DNA from: Deltaproteobacteria bacterium
GTDB taxonomy: Bacteria; Myxococcota_A; UBA796; SXON01
NCBI GenBank assembly: GCA_014191855.1
Contig: BJHF01000014.1
Span: 20,321 to 84,320, forward strand
DNA: 64,000 nt
Direction: 5' to 3'
Position 1 is the stretch's first letter, and the number at the start of each line of letters is the position of its first letter. The notes beneath the pieces were generated by a model. It saw only the letters and a list, made by a program, of their open reading frames with translations, had not been told where the DNA came from and ran no database searches. The position numbers and the translations under genes are program-made. Positions 40,972 to 49,793 of this stretch are shown piece by piece.

Positions 40972-41288
40972 GCGGGCTCCGCGGCCAACCAGCTCACGCG
41001 GGGGATCCCGAAGGCCGACATGCGCTCGGCGGCGACGCTCGCGCGCGCGCCCTTGTCTCCTTTCGAGGTGACGATGAGCGGACCACAAAGGGCGGCGAAC
41101 GGAGCCGCGGGGAGCACCTCCACATCCACGACCGGAACACCCGGTGTAAGCTGCTCAACCCTCGTGGGAATGGAGACCGGAGGCGGGCCGACCGGCTCGG
41201 GCGCGCGCGCGACCGACCGGCGAGGCACGGGGGCGTCCGCGGGGGCGGCCGGCCGGACGAGGAGGCGTAAGCGGTCGCGCAAACCCAT
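40968..41288 (-). CDS. Small Pro-rich hypothetical protein coupled to yicC-like gene
   Basis: A 106-residue protein: basic N-terminus MGLRDRLRLLVRP, a Pro-rich stretch (APVPRRSVARAPEPVGPPPVS), and a compact end VVDVEVLPAAPFAALCGPLI with GDKGARASVAAERMSAFGIP. I recognise no family. Its TGA overlaps the ATG of the YicC gene, so its expression is tied to RNA metabolism and (p)ppGpp genes downstream. Confidence 0.6.
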   Translation of the reverse strand: MGLRDRLRLLVRPAAPADAPVPRRSVARAPEPVGPPPVSIPTRVEQLTPGVPVVDVEVLPAAPFAALCGPLIVTSKGDKGARASVAAERMSAFGIPRVSWLAAEPA

Positions 41289-41342
41289 GGCGGCGTGGCT
41301 AACCCGGCCGCGGGCGGGCCGGGCGCAGCTCGGCCCTGGGGC

Positions 41343-42191
41343 TCAACACTTCCCGCTGTCTCCATTCGTACATTCGTAGCTACAATCGCCGTTATCCTTC
41401 ACCGAGTACTCGCAGTCGAAGTCGTCCCCCCCGCACTCGTAGTGCGCGGTGCCGTCGCCATCGTAGTCGAATTCCTCCTCGACGGAGCAGACCGTATCGC
41501 CGTCCTCCCGGATCTTGTAGCTACGCGAGATATCCCCGTTCCAGGCCGTCTCTTCGTCACCCTCGTAGGTGTAGGTCGCGTCGTCAATCTCGAACTCGCG
41601 CTCCGAGGTGCCGTCTACCGCGAACACATAATGGTGCTGCTCAAGGTCGGTCTCGATGTCGATTGTGCGCGTGGAGTCCGGAGCGAGCGTTCCCACCCAG
41701 CTCCCTCCTTCGTACTCGGCCTCCCAGGAGAACAATCCGTCGTCGTAGGTGCCCGAGAACGCCTGGTAGACCGGCTCATCCTCGTCGGGGTTCCACGTCC
41801 ACCAATCCTGTTTGCACCCCTGGCGCAGCACGCGGGTGGCGGTGGTCGACTCGTCGTCGAGCCGGTCGGTCGTCGTCGTGAGGTATTCCACATCGAGATC
41901 GCCGTTGTGCCATGCGGTACCGACACCATCCGTGACTTCCGCCCCAAGCTTCCAGTAGTCCTGCCCGTAGCTCACGCGATAGGCGAAGCTGCCATCCCCG
42001 GTGCCATACTTGCCTTCGATCGACGTGCGGGCTTCCCCCAATGGATCGAGGTCGAAACTGCCATCCCCGGGCCCGCTCTTAACATAGCTCAGCAGATCGT
42101 CCGACCAGTCGTAGGGCTCCTCGTCGCAAGCGGGCGTCTGGTCGATCCAGGTCGGCGCGAGGCTTTCACAAGCGAGCAGGAACAGGAGCAT
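41343..42191 (-). CDS. Asp/Glu/Tyr-rich hypothetical lipoprotein
   Basis: From ATG 42191 a 282-residue lipoprotein with lipobox LFLLAC (Cys8). The mature protein consists of many short strands rich in Asp, Glu, Tyr and Trp (GDGSFAYRVSYGQDYWKLGAEV, SWEAEYEGGSWVGTLAP, EFDYDGDGTAHYECGGDDFD). It carries several Cys at the end (CEYSVKDNGDCSYECTNGDSG) which could form disulfides. This is a typical surface beta-sheet lipoprotein without recognisable family. ATG 42242 is an alternative start with a longer N-terminus. A TATAAG sequence lies just upstream of 42191. Confidence 0.68.
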   Translation of the reverse strand: MLLFLLACESLAPTWIDQTPACDEEPYDWSDDLLSYVKSGPGDGSFDLDPLGEARTSIEGKYGTGDGSFAYRVSYGQDYWKLGAEVTDGVGTAWHNGDLDVEYLTTTTDRLDDESTTATRVLRQGCKQDWWTWNPDEDEPVYQAFSGTYDDGLFSWEAEYEGGSWVGTLAPDSTRTIDIETDLEQHHYVFAVDGTSEREFEIDDATYTYEGDEETAWNGDISRSYKIREDGDTVCSVEEEFDYDGDGTAHYECGGDDFDCEYSVKDNGDCSYECTNGDSGKC

Positions 42192-42338
42192 GGCGAGCCA
42201 AAGGTGCGTCGCCCTTATAGCCGGGAGGCGAGCGGGGATCATGGGCGAATCGCCAGGCCCGGTGGCCTTGGCCGGGCGGGGGTGGCGGCGATTCGCGGGG
42301 CTTGCCGTCCCCCGCGGGCGCAGGTACCGTGCGCCCCA

Positions 42339-43772
42339 GTGCGCCATTCCCGTCCCCTCGCCGGTTGTTTCCTCGCCGCCCTCCTCGGCGGGTGCGAGCC
42401 GGGCGTCCTCCACGGCGTCGTCGCGACCGCGGATAGCCGGATTCCGACGACGGTGGACGTGGCCTGGGATCTGTTCTCACCGGCCGGCGAAACCTGGGTG
42501 GAGTACGGGCTCGATCCCGACAACCTGGATCGCGAGACTCCGCGATCGACTGGCAACGCCGCGACCCTGCTCGGCCTCACCGGCGGAAAAACGTGGTCTC
42601 TTCGCGCCGTAACCGTGGATGCGGACGGCCTCCGGTGGGACTCCGAGGTAACGAGCATCGAGGTGGAGGCCCCCCCGAGCTCGCTCCCGTTCTTCGCGGT
42701 GAGCGACGCAGACGAAGCCAGGTTCGACCCGCAGTCGATCGTGTTCGCCACGCTGCTCCAAGACGGCGCCAGTTGGGTCGTGGGCCTGAACCGCGAAGGC
42801 GAGTACGTTTGGTGGCTGGCTTCCGAGGACGGCGTGGACGTGCCTTCGCTTCACCTCTCCGCCGATGGCCGCGGCCTCGTGTTTCTGCATCAGGTGAAGC
42901 GCGGCGATGAAGCGAAAAATGGCGTTCGGATCGCCAGCTTCGACGGAAAAACCTACGAGTTGACCGTGGCCCCCGAGGGCCACCACGACGCGCTGCAGCT
43001 CCCCGACAGCGCCATCGCGTGGATCGCGGCGGAGGGGCAGGACGCCGTGCCGCTAGAGGATGGCAGCAGCGAAGCTCTCGCCGTCGATCTCATCCGCGAG
43101 ACCGTGAGCGGCGCCACCTCGGCGGGGGAGGCCCACACGGTCTTCTCCTTCGTGGACGATTACGGACACCAGCCGTGGCGCACCTGCTCGCACTTCGAAG
43201 AGATCGGCGCCGGAGGCGGGCAAGACTACACCCATGCCAACTCGCTGATGTACGACGCAGACGACGACGCCCTCCTCGTGATGAGCAAGAACCTCGACGC
43301 GCTACTCTCCATCGATCGTAGCAGCGGCGCCGTGAATTGGCAGGTCGGCGGCCGGTATGGCGACTTCGCGGACGTCGATGGCGATACGATCCCGACCGAC
43401 GACTCCTCGTGGGATATCGATGGGCCGGCCGGCACTTGGTGGAGCCACGGCCACATGAGCCACGCCTGGAGCGGCGGCTTCGTGATGTTCGACAATGGCT
43501 ACCACCACGAGCGGGCCGTGTCGCGAGCCGTGGAGTACGCCATCGATCCCTCGGCGGGCACGCTCGAGCGCGTGTGGACGTTCTCCTCGGAGGGGGGAAC
43601 GCTCAACCCTTTGCTCGGGGATGTTCGAAAGCTCGAGGACACCTACATGATCTCCTGGACGTTGGAGGGCATGCTCACGGAGGTGACGCCCGAGGGAACT
43701 GTCGTCTGGAGGGCGTCGTCCGACCTCGGCACGGCCACCGGCCGCGTGCTGGTGCTGGATGCGCTCTACTGA
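42339..43772 (+). CDS. Arylsulfotransferase-like (ASST) lipoprotein
   Basis: A 477-residue lipoprotein (lipobox ALLGGC, from GTG 42339). A fibronectin-like part (TTVDVAWDLFSPAGETWVEYGL) precedes a beta-propeller of the arylsulfotransferase type: EGHHDALQLPDSAIAWIA and YTHANSLMYDADDDALLVMS carry the His residues that in ASST lie at the active site, and IDRSSGAVNWQVGG is the propeller blade motif. Family members transfer sulfate between aryl compounds in the periplasm, though many lipoprotein homologues have no known activity. It diverges from the lipoprotein gene at 42191. Confidence 0.78.
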   Translation: MRHSRPLAGCFLAALLGGCEPGVLHGVVATADSRIPTTVDVAWDLFSPAGETWVEYGLDPDNLDRETPRSTGNAATLLGLTGGKTWSLRAVTVDADGLRWDSEVTSIEVEAPPSSLPFFAVSDADEARFDPQSIVFATLLQDGASWVVGLNREGEYVWWLASEDGVDVPSLHLSADGRGLVFLHQVKRGDEAKNGVRIASFDGKTYELTVAPEGHHDALQLPDSAIAWIAAEGQDAVPLEDGSSEALAVDLIRETVSGATSAGEAHTVFSFVDDYGHQPWRTCSHFEEIGAGGGQDYTHANSLMYDADDDALLVMSKNLDALLSIDRSSGAVNWQVGGRYGDFADVDGDTIPTDDSSWDIDGPAGTWWSHGHMSHAWSGGFVMFDNGYHHERAVSRAVEYAIDPSAGTLERVWTFSSEGGTLNPLLGDVRKLEDTYMISWTLEGMLTEVTPEGTVVWRASSDLGTATGRVLVLDALY

Positions 43773-43815
43773 GCGGGAGCGCTTCGGGTTAGAACGGTCA
43801 TTCCCCTGAGCGCGC

Positions 43816-44619
43816 ATGTCCATCCTGTTCCTCTGGTCGTTCCTCGCCTGCCCCGCCACGACCGACAGCGCCGACCCGGAAGACACGGGCGCCGATGCCG
43901 ACACGGCCGGGGACACCGCGAACGATACCGACAGCGGCGACACGGAGGAGACGGGTACGGCGGACCCGGAGACGCTCAACGCCGTCGTCACGACGTTCCT
44001 CACCGCCGATCGGGGCGAAGGCTTCGACCTCGACGGCGACGGCGAGGTGGACAACGCCCTCTGGCCCGTGGGTGGGATGCTCGACCCGATGATCGCCGAG
44101 GCCCTCCTGGCCGCACAACACGTCGCGATCGCGCAGCTCTCCGGTGTGGATGACCGGGTTGCGGACAGCGAAATCCGGGTTGGTGTGTTCACGGCGGTGG
44201 ACGCCGACGCGGATGGCTCCGACAACGGGACGGGCGCGGAGAGCTTCGATGCTGGCGAGCAGATCGACGCAACCGGCCTCGCGCTGGTCGGGGCCGACAC
44301 CGAGCTGGTCGCCGGCAGCTACGAGGTTGAGGTTGCGACCGGAAGCCTGCCCGTTGGGAGCTACACGCTGGAGTTGGCTACCGGCCTCCATCTCGCGTCC
44401 ACGCTCGATGATCGCGGGCAGGCCGGCATGCTCGGCTTCGGGATCTCGGTCACGGCCCTCCGGGTGGCGTTGGAAGCGGAGAGCGCTTCCCCCGAGGTGG
44501 TGGCAGCCATCGAAGCGCTGGCGGATCTCGATCTGGATGGGGATGGAACTGCCGACGCCGTTTCGATGGCGTTCACCTTCGAGGCGGTGTTTTGTCAACT
44601 CGATGCGCCGTTGCCTTAG
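43816..44619 (+). CDS. Asp/Thr-rich hypothetical lipoprotein
   Basis: A 267-residue lipoprotein (lipobox WSFLAC, Cys12). The N-terminal 40 residues are a DTGADADTAGDTANDT-type spacer. The remainder includes calcium-binding-like loops (DLDGDGEVDNAL and DLDLDGDGTADAV) and a beta-rich domain (VAGSYEVEVATGSLPVGSYTLEL). No family is recognised. Its end overlaps the stop of the opposite-strand SGNH gene by four bases. Confidence 0.68.
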   Translation: MSILFLWSFLACPATTDSADPEDTGADADTAGDTANDTDSGDTEETGTADPETLNAVVTTFLTADRGEGFDLDGDGEVDNALWPVGGMLDPMIAEALLAAQHVAIAQLSGVDDRVADSEIRVGVFTAVDADADGSDNGTGAESFDAGEQIDATGLALVGADTELVAGSYEVEVATGSLPVGSYTLELATGLHLASTLDDRGQAGMLGFGISVTALRVALEAESASPEVVAAIEALADLDLDGDGTADAVSMAFTFEAVFCQLDAPLP

Positions 44620-45593
44620 CCCGCATCCGGCCCACGCGTCGCCGCTCGAATCGTCGCTGCGGCGGCTTCACCAACCACGCGGTTCCCCTCCACGGTGAGG
44701 TGGTTGTTGTCCAGGAACAAAGCGCTCGACGCGCGGTGGTCGGCGAGCAGGGCATCGCAAGCGGGGACGACGGAATGGCCGGCCGGCAGCTCGCCCGTAG
44801 CGGTCTGGCAGCGAATCCTGCCGCTGTGGTCGTCCTCGACGGCGTACTGCATGAAAATCACCCCCACTCCGGCTTCTTTTCCCCATGCGGCGATGAGGTC
44901 AAGGTTCCCCGGGTTCTGCTGGTCCTCCGGCCGCGCCGGGCGATCGAGCCACCGGGGGCGATCCGGGGTGGCTTTCTGCACCGCCACGCGCAGCGCGTAG
45001 TACAGACGACTGCCCCAGAGCATCCGACGAACGGGATCCTGCCAGCCGACCGGCGCTGCGACGTACTGGCCGTCGTCTCGTGGACTGTCGAAGGGCATGC
45101 AGTCGATCACCACAAAATCTGGGTCGTATGCAGCTATTTTTAGCTTGATGAGGCGCAGTACGTTGAACGAACGATACCCGCTCAGGCCGGCGTTGAGCAC
45201 TTCCCACCCCGGTCCGAGCGCCGCCTCTGCGCGCGCCGGCCACGTCTCGTCGGGTTGTACGCCGGCTCCGTAGGTCTGGCTGTCACCGAACGTGATCACC
45301 CGCTTCACTTCGGGCGGCTTGCTGAGGCTTATGGCGTAGGTATGCGCTCGAAAACCATGCGCGTCCACGCCGGCCGCGGCGGAAGGGAGCATTCCCCAAT
45401 ACCATCCCAAATCGGGGTCGTACGCGAAACCGGTGCCGTTGATGTGGGCGGCGATCATCTCGGGGGGCATGGTGGCCCGACCGACGATGGGGAACACCAT
45501 TCGCAGCGCAGCTTCGGCGCCGCCGATCACGGCAACCGCAGTTGCAAGCGCAAAGCATAGACGACGAATAAGGCTCTGCGACATCGATACCAT
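44616..45593 (-). CDS. SGNH/GDSL-type hydrolase, membrane-anchored
   Basis: A 325-residue protein with an N-terminal hydrophobic helix (about 10-30). Block I is TFGDSQTYGAGVQ (catalytic Ser), block II is VLNAGLSGYRSFN (Gly), and block V is LFLDNNHLTVEGN (Asp and His). The block III Asn is not clear. Such enzymes deacetylate or deacylate surface polysaccharides. It is followed downstream in the same direction by nothing and precedes the two glycosyltransferase genes by position only. ATG 45584 is an alternative start. Confidence 0.82.
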   Translation of the reverse strand: MVSMSQSLIRRLCFALATAVAVIGGAEAALRMVFPIVGRATMPPEMIAAHINGTGFAYDPDLGWYWGMLPSAAAGVDAHGFRAHTYAISLSKPPEVKRVITFGDSQTYGAGVQPDETWPARAEAALGPGWEVLNAGLSGYRSFNVLRLIKLKIAAYDPDFVVIDCMPFDSPRDDGQYVAAPVGWQDPVRRMLWGSRLYYALRVAVQKATPDRPRWLDRPARPEDQQNPGNLDLIAAWGKEAGVGVIFMQYAVEDDHSGRIRCQTATGELPAGHSVVPACDALLADHRASSALFLDNNHLTVEGNRVVGEAAAATIRAATRGPDAG

Positions 45594-45725
45594 CTACCTT
45601 CTCGGGCGGTTCGAGGTCGTGAGACGATGGTGAGGAATCGACCGGGACACGGGCGCCTTCGGCGCGAGGCCGGGCATTCACTGGGGCGTCGGGGCGGGCG
45701 GCTCTCCAGCGCCCTGCCGACACGC

Positions 45726-46778
45726 TCATCCCTCCCCCAAGACCTCCTTCATCTCCGCCACCAACCTCGCGATCCCGTACAACTTCTGGCGCACCCGGTC
45801 CTTCCCCGCGGCGCCGCGCCGCGCGCGCTCAGCCGGATCGGCCAGGGCCGACTCGACGGCCGCGAAGAGCGCCTCTTCGTCGTCCGGTGGCACCACCCAG
45901 CCGACGGCCTCGTCCACCAGCTCGGGGATGCCCGACACATTCGTCGTCACGACCGGGAGCCCAGTCGCCATCGCCTCTACGAGCACGACAGGGAGGCCGT
46001 CCATGTCGCCGTCTGGCGCGCGCCGGCACGGCAAAACAAACAAGGCGGCGGACGCCATCAGATCGAGCACCTGGGCGTGTGGCAACAACCCCCGAACGTC
46101 GGCTGGAGGGCTGGGGAGCATATCGGAGACAATCACGACCTCGGCCTGATCGCCCAGGTGTTGGGCCAGCTTCACCACACGGTCCAGTCCCTTCTTCGGG
46201 ACGTTTCGGCCGACCGCGAGAATGAGGCGCGAATGATCGGGCGCGGCCAACGGAATCCCGTCGAGCCGCAAGCCAAAGCGCACCAGCCGCGCCTCGATTG
46301 CGTAGCCGACGCGCAGCGCCTCGACGTTGAACGCCGTCATCGCCACAACCCGGGTGGCCCCCGCCAACACCGCTCCGAGCGCCGCCCGCGGCTTGTACAG
46401 ATCGACGGCGTGAACGGTCACGCTGTAGGGCACGCCGGCGCGCTGACACGCGAGGCGCGTCCACTCGGCCGCCTCCCCCGCAAAATGCACATGCACCCTT
46501 CGTGCTCTCCGAACCAGGGTCGTGAGCCAGAGCACCCGCACGGGGAGGATCCCGGGCCGCCGGAGCCATTCGAACAGCAACGCTGGAAGCGCACCCAGCC
46601 AGCCCCACCGGTGCGGCTGCGCGTGCACAGGCGCCCCGACCGGCTCAACCGCCACCGAATCCCGCACATCGAACGCCGCAAGCTCAACCGGCACACCCGC
46701 CAAGAACAGTCCCCTCACTTCGTCCCGCACGAACGTTTCGCTGAGCGCCGGGTGGTACCGGACGACGTAGAGGATCAC
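45726..46778 (-). CDS. Glycosyltransferase family 4 protein
   Basis: A 350-residue GT-B enzyme: ILYVVRYHPALSETFVRDEV at the start, VHVHFAGEAAEWTRLACQRAG, the UDP-binding domain LILAVGRNVPKKGLDR, and the E-x7-E signature in LPVVLVEAMATGLPVVTTNVSGIPELV. This pattern is that of exopolysaccharide and colanic-acid-type transferases. GTG 46778 overlaps the stop of the other GT4 gene by four bases, so the two act in one pathway. Confidence 0.9.
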   Translation of the reverse strand: MILYVVRYHPALSETFVRDEVRGLFLAGVPVELAAFDVRDSVAVEPVGAPVHAQPHRWGWLGALPALLFEWLRRPGILPVRVLWLTTLVRRARRVHVHFAGEAAEWTRLACQRAGVPYSVTVHAVDLYKPRAALGAVLAGATRVVAMTAFNVEALRVGYAIEARLVRFGLRLDGIPLAAPDHSRLILAVGRNVPKKGLDRVVKLAQHLGDQAEVVIVSDMLPSPPADVRGLLPHAQVLDLMASAALFVLPCRRAPDGDMDGLPVVLVEAMATGLPVVTTNVSGIPELVDEAVGWVVPPDDEEALFAAVESALADPAERARRGAAGKDRVRQKLYGIARLVAEMKEVLGEG

Positions 46779-47863
46779 CGCGAGGCCGCCGACCGCGGGA
46801 GGGCCACGACTTCGGCGAGCACGGCTTCCACCTCCAGAGCCCGATCGTCCCAGGTGCGGATGCGGCGGGGGCGCGGCCCGGAGGCCAGGGCGGCCGCCAC
46901 GGCGGACCGCAGCCCGGAGGCGCTCCCCGGCGGGTAGTAAAACGGGAGCTCCCCCGCGATCTCCCTGACCGTCGGAAGGTCGGCCGCGACGATGGGAATT
47001 CCGGTAGCGAGATAGTCCCAGAGCTTGAGCGGCGACGTGAATTGCCTCCCGAAGCTGTTGTCTTCGAGGGGGAGCACCAGCGCCCGACACCGGGCGAGCC
47101 GCGCGGGCAGCTCCGAATAGGGCACGGTTGGAACCGCACGCACGTTCGGCGGCATCGGCCCCTCCGGTACCCCGCCGATCAGCTCCAACGTCACCTCCGG
47201 CATGGCCGCCATGGCTTCCACGAGCGCGGCCACCCCCTTGTAGGCGCGCGCCGATCCGGTGTAGGCGATCACCGGCGGATCGACCGGTTCGCCGTCAATC
47301 ACGCGGTCCCACCGGGTCGCGTTGTGAATCACCCTACGAATCGCCGGCAAGCCACCGTCCGGCCCATATGCAGCCTCTAACGCTGCTAATGTGCCTCCGC
47401 TGTTGCTTACCACGGCCGCCGAGCGCGCCAGCACCGCGCGCTCCATGGCCTCCACCACCCCGGCCTCCTCCCCCTCCTCCGCGGCCCGTTGGCGCTCCAG
47501 GCAGTGAGCCTCGTACACCACCCGGGGCCGCTCCCCAACGACGGCAAGGTACTTCGCCTCCCGCACATACACGACGCTGTCGCGCGGTGATGCATCGCAC
47601 CAGCTTCCCAGCTTCCACCGGAACCAGAGGCCCGCCCCCGGGCTCCATCGCGTGGGCGCGATCTCGAGGTGAAACGTGGAGATCGGCGGCAAACCCCATG
47701 CTTCCAGGAGGGGGCCCGCCTCCACCTCTGCGTCTTTCGCCGGATTGGCGAGCAGCGTGACCTCGTGCCCGCGCGCCGCGAGCGCGTGGCAGGTGTGCAC
47801 CACTTGCAGCACCTGCGCCCGCATGGAGGGCACGGTCGGGCGAAAAACGTGGAGAACATGCAC
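46775..47863 (-). CDS. Glycosyltransferase (GT4-like), first of coupled pair
   Basis: A 362-residue GT-B protein: MHVLHVFRPTVPSMRAQVLQ, ALAARGHEVTLLANP, then VVYVREAKYLAVVGERPRVVYEAHC, VVSNSGGTLAAL and the C-terminal domain with VIAYTGSARAYKGVAALVEAM, SPLKLWDYLATGIPIVAADL (a P-L-K-x-x-D/E nucleotide-binding strip) and REIAGELPFYYPPG. It is coupled to the downstream GT4 gene by a GTGA overlap. The 62-base gap to the divergent gene at 47926 holds a strong inverted repeat. Confidence 0.87.
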   Translation of the reverse strand: MHVLHVFRPTVPSMRAQVLQVVHTCHALAARGHEVTLLANPAKDAEVEAGPLLEAWGLPPISTFHLEIAPTRWSPGAGLWFRWKLGSWCDASPRDSVVYVREAKYLAVVGERPRVVYEAHCLERQRAAEEGEEAGVVEAMERAVLARSAAVVSNSGGTLAALEAAYGPDGGLPAIRRVIHNATRWDRVIDGEPVDPPVIAYTGSARAYKGVAALVEAMAAMPEVTLELIGGVPEGPMPPNVRAVPTVPYSELPARLARCRALVLPLEDNSFGRQFTSPLKLWDYLATGIPIVAADLPTVREIAGELPFYYPPGSASGLRSAVAAALASGPRPRRIRTWDDRALEVEAVLAEVVALPRSAASR

Positions 47864-47869
47864 GCCCGT

Positions 47870-47904
47870 GGGGCTATCCGAGCGAGGCGAAGCGGGATAG
47901 CCCC
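47870..47904. promoter_or_regulatory. 10-bp inverted repeat in divergent intergenic region
   Basis: GGGGCTATCC (47870-47879) and GGATAGCCCC (47895-47904) with a 15-base spacer lie between the starts of the glycosyltransferase operon (47863) and the secreted-protein gene (47926). The position and perfect symmetry suit an operator for both, or a hairpin in the 5' leader of the plus-strand gene. Confidence 0.45.
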
Positions 47905-47925
47905 GCCGCGAACTCAGGAGACTTC

Positions 47926-48558
47926 ATGCGCTTCTCTCGCTTCTTTGCCATCGCCGCTCTCGCCGCCCTCCCGTCCGTCGCCTTCGCGGGCGCCAAGGCG
48001 AAGGCACCGGATCCGCTCCCCACCATCGTTCTCACCGGGATCTCTCAGTTCGACGGTGTGTTCGGCCAGGCCAAGGACATCCAGGACAAACTCAAGGCCG
48101 AGACCGAGTCGCTCGCCAAGGCGCGCGCGGACGTGAATACTGCCCTCGAGGTCGCCACCGACTCTCCCTTCGAAACCGCGCTGGCCGACCTTGTGAAGAA
48201 GGCCGAGAAGAAGATCGGCGTGGCGATGGAGGGCACGATGCCCAAGCTCAGCGCGAGCTCGGCCGTTCCCGAGAACGTGCAGAAGGGGATCGACGCAGTG
48301 AATGGCCTGATCGGCGCCGCCGACCACGCGGTGAGCACGGCGACGGGCCTCAAGGCCGATGCCACGTCGTTGGCCAGCGCATGTGCCGGCTTCCCCGCGC
48401 AGGTTCCCAGCCTCGTGAAGAACCCGATGGAAGTGATGAGCAAGGGCAAGGTCGTCGGCGATGACGCGAAGGCCACCACGGCGCTGCCGGACCGGCTCGG
48501 CCTGCTCATCGACGAGGCCGCGAAGATCGTCACCGACGTGCAGGCGGCGTTCAAGTAG
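47926..48558 (+). CDS. Secreted helical hypothetical protein
   Basis: A 210-residue protein with a signal peptide cleaved after VAFA, then a Lys/Ala-rich helical body (DIQDKLKAETESLAKARADV, DLVKKAEKKIGVAMEGTMP, RLGLLIDEAAKIVTDVQAAFK). It has one Cys and few aromatic residues. This is the outline of small periplasmic or exported helical-bundle proteins; no family is recognised. ATG follows AGGAG seven bases upstream. Confidence 0.72.
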   Translation: MRFSRFFAIAALAALPSVAFAGAKAKAPDPLPTIVLTGISQFDGVFGQAKDIQDKLKAETESLAKARADVNTALEVATDSPFETALADLVKKAEKKIGVAMEGTMPKLSASSAVPENVQKGIDAVNGLIGAADHAVSTATGLKADATSLASACAGFPAQVPSLVKNPMEVMSKGKVVGDDAKATTALPDRLGLLIDEAAKIVTDVQAAFK

Positions 48559-48570
48559 ATCTTTCCGCAG

Positions 48571-48598
48571 GTGCGTAAAGGATTACGCACTTGTCGTT
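48571..48598 (+). terminator. Hairpin terminator candidate
   Basis: GTGCGTAA AGGA TTACGCAC (48571-48590) is a perfect 8-bp stem with a four-base loop, 12 bases after the helical-protein stop, followed by TTGTCGTT. The T-run is interrupted, so termination may be partial. It lies directly before the TTGACG of the next promoter. Confidence 0.6.
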
Positions 48599-48625
48599 GA
48601 CGATCGTCAGCGGTGTGCTTAGGGT
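48597..48625 (+). promoter_or_regulatory. Sigma70-type promoter of START-like gene
   Basis: TTGACG (48597-48602), a 17-base spacer and TAGGGT (48620-48625), 14 bases before the ATG at 48640. It overlaps the tail of the preceding hairpin. Confidence 0.45.
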
Positions 48626-48639
48626 GGGGCCACGAAAAC

Positions 48640-49122
48640 ATGCTGATCTTCGTCGCCGCCACCCTCGCCGCAGAGCCCGTTTCGACCATGGACGAGGCGG
48701 GGCACGCCTCGGTTACCTGCGTCGTTCCCCAGAGCGAAGCTGAGGTTCGCGCGGCGCTCGCCGACGCTGAGGGGGCCACGGCGTTGCCGCCCGAGGTGCT
48801 CGACGTCACGACGTTGTCGCGAGGCAACTGCGTTACCCTTGGCGTTACGGTCAAGGGCGCGTGGGATCCGCTGAAGTACACGACGCAGCGGTGCCCCACG
48901 GCGAAGGGGTTCAAGTACCGGCTGCTCACGAGCGACTCGATCACCGCCTACGAGGCCGAGTGGTCGCTGGCGCCGCACAAGGGCGGAGGTACCGAGGTGA
49001 CGTACCGGGTGCACACGGAGATCGACTTGCCGGTTCCCCGGGCGCTGGTGCGCAAAGGCGTACTTCAGAGCGCGAAAGATACGGTCCTGGCGCTGGTGCG
49101 CCGCATCACGTTGGCGAAGTAG
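48640..49122 (+). CDS. SRPBCC/START-like domain secreted protein
   Basis: A 160-residue protein with a signal-like start (MLIFVAATLAAEPV). The body follows the polyketide cyclase/START pattern, with an N-terminal helix of AEVRAALADAE, successive strands VTVKGAWDPLKYTTQRCP, KYRLLTSDSITAYEAEWSLAP and TEVTYRVHTEIDLPVPRALVRKG, and a long C-terminal helix. Such domains bind hydrophobic ligands such as lipids. Its 3' end overlaps the stop of the opposite-strand metallophosphatase by 17 bases. A second START-like gene lies at 61638. Confidence 0.7.
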   Translation: MLIFVAATLAAEPVSTMDEAGHASVTCVVPQSEAEVRAALADAEGATALPPEVLDVTTLSRGNCVTLGVTVKGAWDPLKYTTQRCPTAKGFKYRLLTSDSITAYEAEWSLAPHKGGGTEVTYRVHTEIDLPVPRALVRKGVLQSAKDTVLALVRRITLAK

Positions 49123-49762
49123 GCACGAACCGCCAGTTTCGCGGAGGGTCGATCCGCGCTCCCTCCGGCGAAACCTGAAGCACTTCCTCGGTTTCCAGCA
49201 GGTAGCCGCTCAACGCGTGGCCATAGCAGCAGCCCGTGTCGAGCCCAACGGTGCGCTCATGCACCTGCAGCCCCCGCATCGCGTCGTGACCGTAGAACAC
49301 ACGCGCTTCTCCGGTATAGAGCTGCCACCAGAACGGGTTGCCCTCGTCGTTGTTGTCTGGCCAACGCCGAAGCAGGTACGCCATCACGGCGTCGGTACCG
49401 GCCACCCCGAGCGTGGGGTGCAGCCCGCCGTGCACCGCGATCCACGGGCGCCCGGCATGGACGCCCTCAATGAATGACGGGAGGGCCGCGAGGAACCCGC
49501 GGGCGGCATCGGGCAGCTTGCGGCAGCAGTCTTGCACCTTCCCGGGCGCTGGATCGTCCCAAACCCGGAGCATCTTCGCGTCGTGGTTTCCGAGCACACA
49601 CTCGGGCTTCCACGCCGCGATCCGCTCCCACACCCCCGGAGCATCTGGGCCCTTGGTGAACAGGTCCCCCAACAGGATGAGGCGCTCCGGGCGCGCGAGC
49701 GCCACCAGCGCATCAAGGGCCTGTGCGCAGCCGTGAACGTCGCCGACGAAGAGGGTCCTCAC
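49106..49762 (-). CDS. PPP-type metallophosphatase (diadenosine tetraphosphatase-like)
   Basis: A 218-residue calcineurin-like phosphatase with the full motif set: FVGDVHGC (metal 1), LILLGDLFTKGP (metal bridge), VLGNHDAKML (metal 2 and catalytic His), IAVHGGLHP and VFYGHDAM. The layout and size match serine/threonine phosphatase or ApaH-type asymmetrical diadenosine-tetraphosphatase-like enzymes of bacteria. Substrate choice between phosphoprotein and dinucleotide cannot be told from sequence alone. Confidence 0.88.
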   Translation of the reverse strand: MRTLFVGDVHGCAQALDALVALARPERLILLGDLFTKGPDAPGVWERIAAWKPECVLGNHDAKMLRVWDDPAPGKVQDCCRKLPDAARGFLAALPSFIEGVHAGRPWIAVHGGLHPTLGVAGTDAVMAYLLRRWPDNNDEGNPFWWQLYTGEARVFYGHDAMRGLQVHERTVGLDTGCCYGHALSGYLLETEEVLQVSPEGARIDPPRNWRFVPTSPT

Positions 49763-49793
49763 CGCTCACCCCGTATCATCGTATACTGCGGGA

